A model generated the notes under the pieces. The model did not search any database. It was not told the DNA's origin and saw only the letters and a program-made list of their open reading frames with translations. From contig JAKCPI010005306.1 in the NCBI GenBank assembly GCA_023213315.1, forward strand, positions 1 to 64,000: DNA of 64,000 nucleotides. The letters are read 5' to 3'. The position numbers and the translations under genes are program-made. Shown one piece after another: positions 10,630 to 19,735 of this stretch. Each line of letters starts with the position of its first letter. The stretch's first letter is position 1. This DNA comes from Euborellia annulipes (taxonomy: Eukaryota > Arthropoda > Insecta > Dermaptera > Anisolabididae).

Positions 10630-11224
10630 CAAGGTAATCGAAAGTTGTGAACTGTGCTTGTCACACCAGATTTTTTGTGTCGACATGTATTTAGTTTCCT
10701 ACATTACGGTACATTCGATTTTCAAGATATAAAATTTATATGTGAAAATATTTATATTTTGTTACCATGGCAACCATTTCTCCTATCTTTTCTATAGAGT
10801 ACAAGAGTAAAGTGGTCTTCAGAAGATTGCAATGACAAAATGAGAATATACACTTTAAAGAGAATTTAGAAAATAATTGATTTTTGAATTAAAAAAAAAA
10901 ATCGTTGGAGCGAATTTTGAGAAAATCGAAAAAAACTGAAAAAGTGCATCAGTAAAGTACTAGTACTCTTGGGTCGATTTTGTTCAAAAGCTTCGTGTCA
11001 CGTCCCAGGGGGGTGCCTAACTTAAATATAAAATTTCAACCTCCTAGCTCTTTTCGTTCTTGAGATATTTTGTTCACAGACAGACACACAGACAGACCAA
11101 TTCGCGGGACCCTCTTTTTTGGATTCAGGGGACCTCAAAACCTCGACATCGAATTTTTGACATGAATTCAATACTTTCTCTCTCTATATATTAACATATA
11201 TATAGAGGTAAGAGAAAGTAAAAA
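10630..11224 (+). mobile_element. Family A copy, head truncated
   Basis: Starts at the second arm of the head hairpin (GTCACACCAGATTTTTTGTG, 10651-10680) and continues complete to the tail hairpin at 11170-11222. It is absent from the inverted twin arm near 13745, so it inserted after the duplication. Confidence 0.85.
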
Positions 11225-11429
11225 TTGCGTTGATTATTATTTTGATTAGGGGGGATGAAAAGTTGATTAGTTAAGAAAGGCCTTGGAATATTCCAAATCA
11301 CTTGTTGACATTCTTTTCCAGTTCTAAATATAGTTAGATTAGAGCAAAAGGTATTTTTTTACTTTTAATAAAAAGGGAATTGCTATGTCCATCTAGTTAT
11401 TCCTATGCAAAGAGAATCAAGTCTCTCGT

Positions 11430-11586
11430 TCAGTCGAGCGAGTTGCTGGGCGGCAGGCGCCCAGCTAGCTACCTGCTCTGTTTATAACTTGTGTTTTAAG
11501 TGATTTAAAGTGAATAATTAATTTAGTGTAACCCACCCTGACCACTCCGTCAGCCAACACACCCTCTTGAGAGTCTTATTAAAGGT
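11430..11586 (+). promoter_or_regulatory. Promoter/first-exon-like block, copy 2
   Basis: TCAGTC (11430-11435) starts a GC-richer block containing GGCGCCCAGCTAGCTACC. AAAGTGAATAATTAA and CACCCTGACCACTCCGTCAG follow, ending at AAAG/GTAATT (11581-11590). It is about 155 bp from initiator to donor, like copies 1 and 3. It could be a 5' untranslated exon or LTR R-U5. No protein is encoded. Confidence 0.4.
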
Positions 11587-12126
11587 AATTATTTTGCAAT
11601 TTATCGTTGAAAAAAAAAAAATGATAGAAACAAATAATTTGACTGCGAAAAACCCTTCTTTTGAATATTTTGTATTTCACCAAGGGTAGAGGGAGAATAT
11701 AAGCTGTTGAATTCTTTCTATATGGCCTATATTTTCGTTAATCAAATTTCCTTAATATACTTTTACACAGGGGTGAATTAAGGGTTGAAAATTAAAATAA
11801 AATAAAAATTAAAATAAAATAAAAATTAAAATAATTATTTATAAATGTATTCAAATTATTTTGAGAGTAATTTCGGTGAAGGAATAAGCATTTCCTTAAA
11901 GGGGGGGAGGAGAGGTATGAAGGCCATTAACCAGGGCGGTTAATGCCCCATCCCCTATAATGCACAAAAATATTAATGTTTTTTTAATACTTTTACTAAA
12001 AAATAAGTGCATTCCGTTTGAGTTTAAATTTATATTCAATATTTAGCAAATAGTATAGTAGGATAGAAACATTTTAATGTCATTCTAAAATTTCTTATTA
12101 CTGGGGCGGAATTAATTTTTGAAGAT

Positions 12127-12225
12127 TTTTTTTTTTTTTTTTTTTTAAACATTCACACTTTTTTCTCATTCACACTCACACTCACACAGTCTTTTCGGCA
12201 ACTCAGGCCATTTAAGACTTTAGAC
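12127..12225 (-). mobile_element. SINE-A 3' part, cut by a hAT MITE
   Basis: A T-run, ACTCACACTCACACAG, TTTTCGGCAACTCAGGCC and TTAAGACTTTAGAC. The last 8 bases, CTTTAGAC, are the hAT target site. The other half of this SINE is seen after the hAT copy at 14348. Confidence 0.75.
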
Positions 12226-12504
12226 CAGTGGTTTCCAAACTTTATGTTACCACGCCTCCCTTAAAAAATAATTAATCTTATGGCGCCTCCCCCCCCTCCC
12301 CCATTTTATAAAATAATACAAAAACAAAAATTTTTAATGCTAAAAAATATAAATTTATATAAAAATATTTTTTTTATTTATTCTTATTTATATTAAAACT
12401 AGCAATCATTTGGAAAATTGGTCCTGGTGGCCAATATTCGCCCCTTCCCTTAGACTAGTCGGCGCTTCCCTAGGGAGGCGCGCCTCACAGTTTGGAAAAC
12501 GCTG
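12226..12504. mobile_element. hAT-type MITE, 279 bp, inside SINE-A
   Basis: Ends CAGTGGTTTCCAAACTTT and, inverted, CAGCGTTTTCCAAACTGTG. The left flank CTTTAGAC (12218-12225) equals the right flank of the copy ending at 14347, while the right flank here (GTATAAGG) does not match. This copy and 14064-14347 therefore look like two rearranged halves of one insertion event. Confidence 0.75.
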
Positions 12505-12540
12505 GTATAAGGGGATTTTATGGCTGGTGGAATTTGTATC

Positions 12541-12747
12541 AGGAATGAAAGTTAGAAGAAAACGCAACCAGGATTTTTCTTTACAAATGTATTTTAACAG
12601 CTGACGTTTCGGCTTTGGTCAAAGCCATTCTCGGATGACCACTAACAGCTCCGAGCTTTGACCAAAGCCCAAAGGCTGAAACGTAAGGTGTTAAAATATA
12701 TTTTTAAAGAAAAATTCTGGTTGCGTTTTCTTCTAACTTTCATTCCT
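12541..12747. mobile_element. Palindromic element with hammerhead-like motifs
   Basis: The arm AGGAATGAAAGTTAGAAG ... AACGCAACCAGG is inverted at 12712-12747. The inner parts hold GAAACGTC-type motifs facing each other: minus strand 12600-12637 with stem GGCTTTG/CAAAGCC, and plus strand 12650-12684. The core base series before the stem is degenerate (CCGAGAA). It is related in layout to the elements at 6501 and 62400. Confidence 0.6.
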
Positions 12748-12767
12748 GAAGAAAAATATTTTTCTCA

Positions 12768-13027
12768 AGTCTTATTTTCACGCCCTAGGGGGGTGCCTAA
12801 CTTAAATATAAAATTTCAACCACCTAGCTCAATTCCTTCATGCTTTAAATTGAACCCAGACAGACACACAGACAGAGCATGTCGCGAAAACCACTTTTTC
12901 GGATTCAGGGGACCTCAAAACGTGTATTTCCATCAAAGTCTCGACATCGAATTTTTGACATGAATCCAATACTTTCTCTCTATATATTTGTATATTAACT
13001 TATACATATAGGTAAGAGAAAGTAAAA
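12768..13027 (+). mobile_element. Family A fragment (tail half)
   Basis: Runs from TTTTCACGCCCTAGGGGGGT to the tail hairpin and GAGAAAGTAAAAA. Its tail is mirrored by the family A copy starting at 14595, so the inverted duplication continues into both tails. Confidence 0.8.
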
Positions 13028-13365
13028 ATTCAAATCCTAGTTGAGATTAGTTCTATATATTATTATTGCGTTAACTCACCCAAATAAAATTCTAAGTGGA
13101 CTAATCATATCTTACTTTTCTACCTAATGAAAAAAATCTCTACAAAATTCTGCAAGGGATTCGATGGGATGCTAAGTTACCCAGTGTTATTATTATCTGT
13201 TTATGAGAGTTTCGAAATCTTCAAAAATTAATTCCGCCCCAGTAATAAGAAATTTTAGAATGACATTAAAATGTTTCTATCCTACTATACTATTTGTTAA
13301 ATATTGAATATAAATTTTAACTCAAACGAAATGCACTTATTTTTTAGTAAAAGTATTAAAATTAC

Positions 13366-13516
13366 CTTTAATAAGATGCTAAAGAGGGTGTGCTGGCTGA
13401 CGGGGTGGTCAGGGTGGGTTACACTATATTAATTATTCACTTTGATTCACTTTAAACACAACTTGATAAGAGAGCAAGCAACAGGCGCGCCTGCATGCAG
13501 GCCACACACTGGACTG
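13366..13516 (-). promoter_or_regulatory. Promoter/first-exon-like block, copy 3 (inverted)
   Basis: On the minus strand, TTCAGTCC starts the block and AAAG/GTAAT ends it at 13369-13362. The GACCACCCCGTCAGCCAGC and CAAGTTGTGTTTAAAGTGAA segments match copy 2. Confidence 0.4.
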
Positions 13517-13825
13517 AACGAGAATCTCGACTCTCTGTTTGTATAGGAAAAATAATAGATGAAAATAACAATTCCCTTTTTATTAAAAGTAAAAAAAAAT
13601 ACCGTTTGCTCTAATCTAACTTTATTTATAACTGGAAAAGAATGTCAACAAGTGATTTGGAATATTCCAAGGCCTTTCTTAAATAATCAACCCTTAATCC
13701 CCCCCCCCCTAATCAAAATAATAATCAACGCTATTTTTTGAATGTTTTCTATTTATTTGGCTTTGATTTAGCTAAAATAAATTAAAAAAACATTTTTTTT
13801 CAATTTTTCAACCCCTAATCCAATC

Positions 13826-13923
13826 TTTTTTTTTTTTTTTATCTTTTCGGCAACTTAGGCCATATAAGACTTTTAATAATATATTTATGTTGGGGTCCAG
13901 GCAATCTTATTTAAGCCATTTGA
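13826..13923 (-). mobile_element. SINE-A, 5'-truncated, with 9-bp target duplication
   Basis: A T-run, CTTTTCGGCAACTTAGGCC, GGGGTCCAGGCAATC and TTTAAGCCATTT, without a tRNA head. AATCCAATC at 13817-13825 recurs at 13924-13932. The uninterrupted sequence is preserved in the twin arm at about 10561, which confirms the empty site. Confidence 0.9.
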
Positions 13924-14063
13924 AATCCAATCTTAATAAATAAAATAATTAACAATACAATTGCCTTCGGCGAGCTTCGCGTCTAGTCAGAAAAAAATCA
14001 AAGCCCTGAAAAACTTTCCTGGATCCGCCTTTGGGTTTTACACATAGTATAATTTTCTATATT

Positions 14064-14347
14064 ACAACGCCTCCCTTAAAAATATTTTAATCGTATGACG
14101 TCTCCCATACAAAAACAAAAATTTTTAGTACTAAAAAATATAAATTTATATAAAAATATTTTTTTTATTTATTCATATTTATTATTTTAATTAAAAACTC
14201 CGTCCCAGAATCTTCTAAATTTTATTATTTTATTTATAAAACTAGCAATCATATGGAAAATTGATCTTGGTGGCCAATATTCGCGCCTCCCCTTAGACTA
14301 ATCCGCGCCTCCCTAGGGAGGCGCGCCTCACAGTTTGGAAAACGCTG
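14064..14347. mobile_element. hAT-type MITE, left end deleted
   Basis: Same family as 10096 and 12226. The right end CCTCACAGTTTGGAAAACGCTG (shown only in part here) abuts CTTTAGAC (14348-14355) and the remaining SINE-A half, ACGATAACTGTCG. The left terminal bases are lost at 14063. Confidence 0.7.
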
Positions 14348-14594
14348 CTTTAGACGATAACTGTCGTATTGAAAATATCTATTGTGGTTCCTTTTGAAGA
14401 TTTCGAAATTCTCATAAACAGATAATAATAACACTGGGTAACTTAGGAACCCATCGAATCCTTTGCAGAATTTTGTAAGGATTTTTTTCATTAGGTAGAA
14501 AAGTAAGATATGATTAGTCCACTTAGAATTTTAATGGGGTGAGTTACCGCATCTTTTTGTATATAGAACTAATCTCAATTCGGATTTGAATTTT

Positions 14595-15124
14595 TACTTT
14601 CTCTTACCTATATGTACAAGTTTATATAAAATATCTCAAGAACGAAAAGAGCTAGGAAGTTGAAATTTTATATTTAAGTTAGGCACCCCCATGGGACGTG
14701 ACACGAAGCTTTTGAACAAAATCGACCCAAGAGTACTAGTACTTTACTGATGCACTTTTTCAGTTTTTTTCGATTTTCTCAAAATTCGCTCCAACGATTT
14801 TTTTTAAAATTCAAAAATCAATTATTTTTTAGATTCTCAATAAAATGTATATTCACATTTTGTCATTGAAATCTTCTGAAGACCACTTTACTCTTGTACT
14901 ACATAGAAAAGATAGGAATTTCTCCTATGGTTGCTATGGTAACAAAATATAAATATTTTCCCAAACTTATAAATTGTACATCTTGAATTCAAATGTACCC
15001 TACTGTCGGTAACTAAATATATCTCAACACAAAAAATCTGGTGTGACAAGCACAGTTCACAAATTTCGATTACCGAAGGTAAGAGAAAGTTGTGTGCTGT
15101 GCGACCAGTCACACCAGATTTTTT
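14595..15124 (-). mobile_element. Family A copy with deletion next to the tail
   Basis: The tail (TTACTTTCTCTTACC) jumps directly to AAATATCTCAAGAACG, so the microsatellite and adjacent body are missing. The rest is complete to the head hairpin (15025-15124), which is well preserved. Confidence 0.85.
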
Positions 15125-15170
15125 CTTTAAATTTTTTCAATTTTTCAAATTTTCTTTAAAAAAAAAAGTA

Positions 15171-15284
15171 AAAAATCTGGTGTGACTAGTCGCACAGCAC
15201 AACTTTCTCTTTCCTTCTGTAATCAAAAGTTGCGTTCTGTGCTTGTCACACCAGATTTTTTTGTGTCGAGATATATTTAGTTTC
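15171..15284 (+). mobile_element. Solitary family A head hairpin
   Basis: The head hairpin only, AAATCTGGTGTGAC ... GTCACACCAGATTTTTT, plus GTGTCGAGATATATTTAG. It stops where SINE-A begins. It lies head to head with the preceding copy. Confidence 0.75.
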
Positions 15285-15286
15285 AG

Positions 15287-15618
15287 CCGATGTTTTTTTT
15301 TTAACATTCACACTTTTTTCTCATTCACACTCACATTCACACAATCTTTTCGGCAACTTGGCCATTTAAGACTTTTAACGATACTCGTATTGGGCCGGCG
15401 CCCTGGGATAAGGGTAGTCCACCCGCCGAAAAAGCGTAGAAGTCATGGTTCGACTCCAGGGGGTGCAATTTTGCCCAATCTTAAGCACAAACATATCTCG
15501 CAAATTTGCTATTAAACGCAGTGGCGGATTATTGCCATTTGGTGGGGGGGGGGGAGTTTTTTTTTTTTTTTTTTTTTTTTTGGATTGACTTTTATCCTCT
15601 TTTCTTTTTTATTTATTG

Positions 15619-15651
<33 letters not shown>

Positions 15652-15825
15652 ATTATTTTTTTTTTTGGGGGGCCCCCCCCCCCCTTAAACGATATATTGA
15701 CTGGCTAATGAACAGTCTATTTGAGCATTGATTGAAAAAATTCCATCCTTTTCAAACAAGGATCTACCTAGTATACTCGGATGTATTAATAAATTTATTC
15801 GAGGTCCAGGCAATACTATTTAAGC
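15287..15825 (-). mobile_element. SINE-A interrupted by a different tRNA-like SINE
   Basis: 15287-15395 is the SINE-A 3' part and 15774-15825 is its central part (GAGGTCCAGGCAATACTATT). The insert begins with a tRNA-like sequence at 15396-15470: A-box-like TGGGATAAGGGTAGTCC and B-box TGGTTCGACTCC, with six of seven acceptor pairs. ATACTCGTATT before the insert and ATACTCGGATGTATT after it suggest a target duplication. A hAT MITE (15529-15684) sits inside the insert. Confidence 0.65.
15529..15684. mobile_element. hAT-type MITE remnant with long T and A runs
   Basis: Starts CAGTGGCGGATTATTG. The right inverted end is reduced to a C-run. ATTAAACG at 15521-15528 and TTAAACG at 15685-15691 give a 7-8-bp target duplication. 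A long T-run (about 15558) and a long A-run (about 15617) can pair with each other. Confidence 0.6.
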
Positions 15826-15837
15826 CATTTGGGTATA

Positions 15838-15935
15838 GAAATTTATAAACATGGGAAAATATTTAAATTCTGTATATTATTGATGCTGGGTAGGGGTTGT
15901 ATTTTGTTACCATGGAAACCATTTCTCCTCTCTTA
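15838..15935 (+). mobile_element. Family A body fragment
   Basis: AAATTTATAAACATGGGAAAATATTT through TTGTTACCATGGAAACCATTTC (each part matches the body), with both hairpins missing. It lies against a family A copy of the opposite strand. Confidence 0.65.
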
Positions 15936-16748
15936 TCTATGTATATATATACTGTATACACTAGTATATAGTGAGAAAGTATTGGATTCATGTCAAAAAT
16001 TCGATGTTGAGATTTTGATGGATACAGCTACACGTTTCCCCTGAATCTAAAAAAGTGTTTTTCGCGATATGGTCTGTCTGTCGATCTGTGAACAAATTAT
16101 CCCAAGAACGAAAGGATCTGAAAGGTTGAAATTTTATATTTAAGTTAGGTACCCCCCCCTGGGGCGTGACACGAAACTTTTGAACAAATTCAGCCAAAAA
16201 GAACTAGTACTTTTCTGATTCACTTTTTCAGTTTTTTTTTTTTTTTTTTTTTTTTCGATTTTCTCAAAATTCGCTCCATCGATTTTGATTAAAATTCACA
16301 AATCAATTATTTTTTAGATGCTTTTTAAAATGTATATTCTCATTTTGCTCTCAAAATTGTTTGAAGACCACTTTACTCTTGTACAGTGAGCGTCACAATT
16401 AAGTCCCACCTGATAGCTAGAGCCTTAAGTATATGGTGTATAGTGAAATAATTTTAATGACCGAAAAGGTTAAACGTAAAATCTGGTAGAGATGATTTTA
16501 TTTTCCCTTTTCAAATTTAAAATTATTTCACCATATACCATATACTTAAGACTCTAGCTATCAGGTGGGAACTTAATTGTGGCGCTCACTGTTCTTCATA
16601 GGAAAGATAGGAGAAATGGTTGCCATGGTAACAAAATATAAATATTATCCCATGTTTATAAATTTGACATCTTGAATTTTAATATATTGGCTGAAACTAA
16701 TCATATGTCGACACATTAAATTTGGTGCGACTAGTCATACCAGTTTTT
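15936..16748 (-). mobile_element. Family A copy carrying a mariner-like MITE
   Basis: The tail hairpin at 15936-15980, the body and a decayed head ending at 16748 (TCATACCAGTTTTTT). A mariner-like MITE (16384-16591) splits it at CTTGTA/CTTCATAGG, a junction that is continuous in other copies. Confidence 0.8.
16384..16591. mobile_element. Mariner-like foldback MITE, 208 bp
   Basis: Terminal inverted repeats of about 72 bp, starting CAGTGAGCGTCACAATTAAG. The site is TA on the left and TT on the right, where uninterrupted family A copies have TA, so one base has mutated. There is no coding capacity. Assignment to Tc1/mariner rests on the TA target and end type. Confidence 0.8.
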
Positions 16749-16880
16749 TTTTAACACTTATATTTTTTTCCCTATCACACACACATACTCACAGTCTTTT
16801 CGGCAACTTGCTATCTAAATGGCTTAAATAAAATCATCGGATTTCCTGGGATCCGAACCCGCGAATTTTCTCCCGGTGTT
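16744..16880 (-). mobile_element. SINE-A with internal deletion
   Basis: A T-run, CACACACACATACTCACAG and CTTTTCGGCAACTTG jump to ATCTAAATGGCTTAAAT and the B-box region GGGATCCGAACCCGCG. The central region is missing. Confidence 0.7.
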
Positions 16881-17305
16881 AGTTTGAGACTGTAGGAGTC
16901 GACTCCTTCTCTCAAATACAAAAGTAACAATATTCCATTTAGAAAGAATTGCGTTCTATCTCTACTTATGAAAAATTAAAGCCAGCGGATCCGAGCCAGT
17001 TAGGGGAAGGGGGCAGGCCCGCCGCTCCCCATTGTCGGGAGACGCGGCTAGTTTATCGTAAATGTATATTAACCAAATGGAATTAGGGTTAGAAATAATA
17101 ATGGTTAAAATCACTATTAGATTATTGATTTATAAAAGAAAATTCCCAAGTGAAAAATTTTTCTTCCTAATGAGAAACAAATTCATCAAAAACAGTTATA
17201 CGATTATTCCATTAAACACAAAAAATAACCCACTTTGGAAAAATTCTAAATTCATTATATATAGTCTTTTAAAAAACATTTAAGAACAATTTCAGAGATA
17301 AATAA
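16881..17305. other. Unassigned; short GC-rich patch at 16980-17050
   Basis: A GC-rich patch (GGCAGGCCCGCCGCTCC) followed by AT-rich sequence. An open frame of about 74 codons in the AT-rich part has no recognisable features. Confidence 0.35.
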
Positions 17306-17428
17306 AAAATCTGGTGTGACTGGCGCACAGCACACAACTTTCTCTTACCCTTCGGTAAGAGAAAGTTGGCACTGTGCTGGTCACACCAGATTTTTTGTGT
17401 CGAGATGTATTTAGTTTCCGATAGCACC
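17306..17428 (+). mobile_element. Solitary family A head hairpin
   Basis: A well-conserved head (AATCTGGTGTGACTGGCG ... GTCACACCAGATTTTTTGTG, then TTTAGTTTCCGATAG) with no body. The inner stem here is nearly perfect (CTTTCTCTTACC/GGTAAGAGAAAG). Confidence 0.8.
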
Positions 17429-17867
17429 TGTTTCAAACTTGCATTTTAAATGTTGCTGCTTCAAATAAACTATGGTTATTTTCAAAATTTTAATCTCATA
17501 TTTGGACATTTTATACACAATATAGAATCGTAAATAAATACAAAATTTCATAAGAATTGGAAAAAAAATTTTAAATGCCTAAAAAGTTCTAAAGGGGACC
17601 CCCTTTTGAATCGAAATTAACATACAAATCCCTATAGGAAATTAACATTGTTCCTATGCGAAGATAAGGTGGAAAGGGAATTTAAAAAGAGTAGAGAGAG
17701 ACGATAATGTTTGCAAGTGAGAGAGAGACATATATGTTTTCTTTGAAACAATTAAAGACACAAATTAAACAATACTTTCTCTCCTATATATTTCATATGG
17801 AGAAAGTAAAAAATGGGAATTTAAATAATAATTGATTTTAATCTAATAAAAAGAAAAAGATTTAAAT
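17429..17867. other. Unassigned, with a stray family A tail hairpin at 17770-17810
   Basis: ATACTTTCTCTCC and GGAGAAAGTAAAAA at 17770-17810 form a tail-type hairpin without a body. The rest is AT-rich and unmatched. Confidence 0.45.
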
Positions 17868-18359
17868 TCCGTTACCATAGCAACCATTTCTATCTTTCCT
17901 ATGAAGAACAAGAGTAAAGTGGTCTTCAGAAGATTTCAACGGCAAAATGAGAATATACATTTTAAAGAGATCTAAAAAATAGTTGATTTATGAATTTTAA
18001 AAAAATCCTTGGAGGGAATTTTGAGAAAATCGAAAAAAACTGAAAAAGTACATCAGTAAAGTACTAGTACTTTTTGGCCGATTTTGTTCAAAAGCTTATT
18101 TTGAGATTCTTCAAAGGTACCTAAGTTAAATATAAAATTTCAATCCGCTAGCTCAACTCCTTCATGCTAAAAATCTGTCCACACACACAGACACACACAT
18201 CACACACACACACACACACAGACCAATTTGCGGGACCCACTTTTTGGACTCAGGGGACCTCAAAACATGTATATCCATCAAAATCTCGACATCGAATTTT
18301 TGACATGATCCAATACTTTCTCTCTCTATATATTTCATATATAGGGTACGAGAAAGTAA
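17868..18359 (+). mobile_element. Family A copy without head
   Basis: Body from TTCCGTTACCATAGCAACC through the conserved GAAAAAGTACATCAGTAAAG to the tail hairpin. The CA microsatellite is expanded (18182-18222). Confidence 0.85.
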
Positions 18360-18950
18360 AAAAGCAATTTCGAGGTGAAGGCAATGTTTTCATTGAAGGG
18401 GAGTGAGAGAAGGATGTTTCAATCTCCCCCTCCCTTCCTCCCTTCTAAAGAATATTGTACCATTCTTTTTTTTACAAAAATTGTTGTATATATTATTATT
18501 TTATATTTGACAATTAAAACTTAGTGGAGATAGGTACATTTTAATTTCATCTTTAATTACCTTTTTACTGGGGATGGATGTTATCTTTTGATAAAAGAAA
18601 GAAAAATTTTTAAAGATCTTCCCTTTTGCAAATTTGTGGGACTCCAGTCCAATTGTGATTCAGAGCTGAGCTGAATTTTTTTTTTGCTCTCTTATAGAGA
18701 ACATTATGAACAGCCCAGGACTTAAATCCCTAATTGTGAGGCTAAAAATATTTTTGGAGCTTTTTGTCCCAATATACCAAATATTCGAAAAAACATTAAC
18801 TAAATTGTCTATTATATGGGTGTGTGTATATAAATATCTATATATAACGTATATATATAGGGCTACGTATGTGTGGAAAACTTTTGCTAATTCTGTTTCT
18901 TTTTTTTTTCTTTCTAGTTTTACCTGCTGCGATTGACTGCTTGACTCAAG
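18360..18950. other. Unassigned AT-rich sequence
   Basis: No repeat match. Overlapping open frames on both strands (18660-18995) are AT-rich shadows without family features. Confidence 0.35.
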
Positions 18951-19165
18951 TTCAGACAAAGCATCGCCTTTAGTAGTGCAGAGAGGGCTTGACATTGTTA
19001 CAGGGCCGTGTCGTTCCGGCCCAGGGTTCCTACAATTTCTATATTTTGTGTTCAGTGTTCAGTGTTCAGTGATCAGTGCTCAGTGTTCAACGTTCAACTA
19101 GTGCTTCAACTGGATCAGCTCTACGAGTGGAAAGGAGCTTCGAGCGACCGTCAACCCCTCAGGAG
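18951..19165 (+). other. GC-richer patch with GTGTTCA repeats and a candidate exon end
   Basis: Contains about six degenerate 8-bp repeats of the GTGTTCA type (19045-19095), then a segment related to the candidate exon at 5793-5877. In the frame CFNWISSTSGKELRATVNPS it ends at a weak donor GTGAAT (19166). A TAG in that frame lies just upstream, so any coding part would start within about 65 bp. It could be a duplicated first exon with a promoter, or a repeat fragment. Confidence 0.3.
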
Positions 19166-19590
19166 GTGAATATTTTATTCTCTAAACATACACTCTAGGG
19201 TGATACTTAAAAGGCCAAATTTTTTTTTTTTTTTCAATTTTAGCTGTAGTTCATCCCGCCATTTTGTTCTAGCGAATGAGAGAAACATATATTTTTTCAA
19301 TTTTTTTTTGCACAATTTTTAGGGGTCGCTACCAAGCTTTAAAGTTATAAAAAATATTTCAAAATTACAAAAAATTTTTTTGTAAGGTTTGTTATTATAA
19401 GCTAGTAGTTAGCGATTGTTCAGTCTAAAAAATGAGATTAAATGCTAATTAATTATTATATTAAATTATCTCTATTTGGTTTTTAATTGCAAAATAAAAA
19501 AAGTAATAACTGGTAAATGGTAAAAACACAGTTTGGCAAATAAATCTTTATATTTTCATTTTCCTGCAGAGAGATATCAAATATGATCTT
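19166..19590. other. Unassigned AT-rich stretch
   Basis: Intron-like, T-run rich, with no repeat match. Confidence 0.35.
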
Positions 19591-19735
19591 TTAAGAAGTA
19601 TGCAGCCAATATTATTTCATTAAATTTAGCAAAAACTAACTAACTAACGTTTCGGTTCTGGTTTGAACCATCATCGGAGCTACAAAGATGAAGAATTTAA
19701 TAATAAATACATAATATTGGCTGCATTCTTCTTGG
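19590..19735. mobile_element. Short palindromic element with hammerhead-like core
   Basis: AGAAGTATGCAGCCAATATT (19593-19612) is inverted at 19713-19732. Inside, the minus strand at 19649-19677 reads CCGATGA, one base, stem GGTTC/GAACC, then GAAACGTT. One core base differs from the hammerhead consensus (CCGATGA instead of CTGATGA). Confidence 0.5.

Larger units (their letters stand above)
10425..12126. repeat. Left arm of a nested inverted duplication
   Basis: Reappears inverted at about 13209-14063 with insertions removed. Landmarks in order: TATACTATGTGTAAAACCC, ACTAGACGCGAAGCTCGCC, AATTATTTTATTTATTAA, the block from GATTATTATTTTGATTAG to the promoter-like exon, and ATAGTAGGATAGAAACATTT. 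This arm holds an extra family A copy (10630-11224). The two arms differ by point changes and indels, so the duplication is not recent. Confidence 0.75.
13026..14605. repeat. Second-order palindrome: 200-bp arms around the inverted block
   Basis: 13026-13225 is the reverse complement of 14395-14605: AACACTGGG, TCATTAGGTAGAAAAGTAAG and GATTAGTCCACTTAGAATT all have inverted twins. Between them lies the inverted copy of 10425-12126. Together with the facing family A tails, this makes a palindrome within a larger inverted duplication. Confidence 0.75.

Noticed and set aside
15290..15660. Long T and A runs as a processed-transcript tail
   Set aside because: They sit inside a hAT-type MITE and face each other, so they fit an inverted structure better than a poly-A tail.
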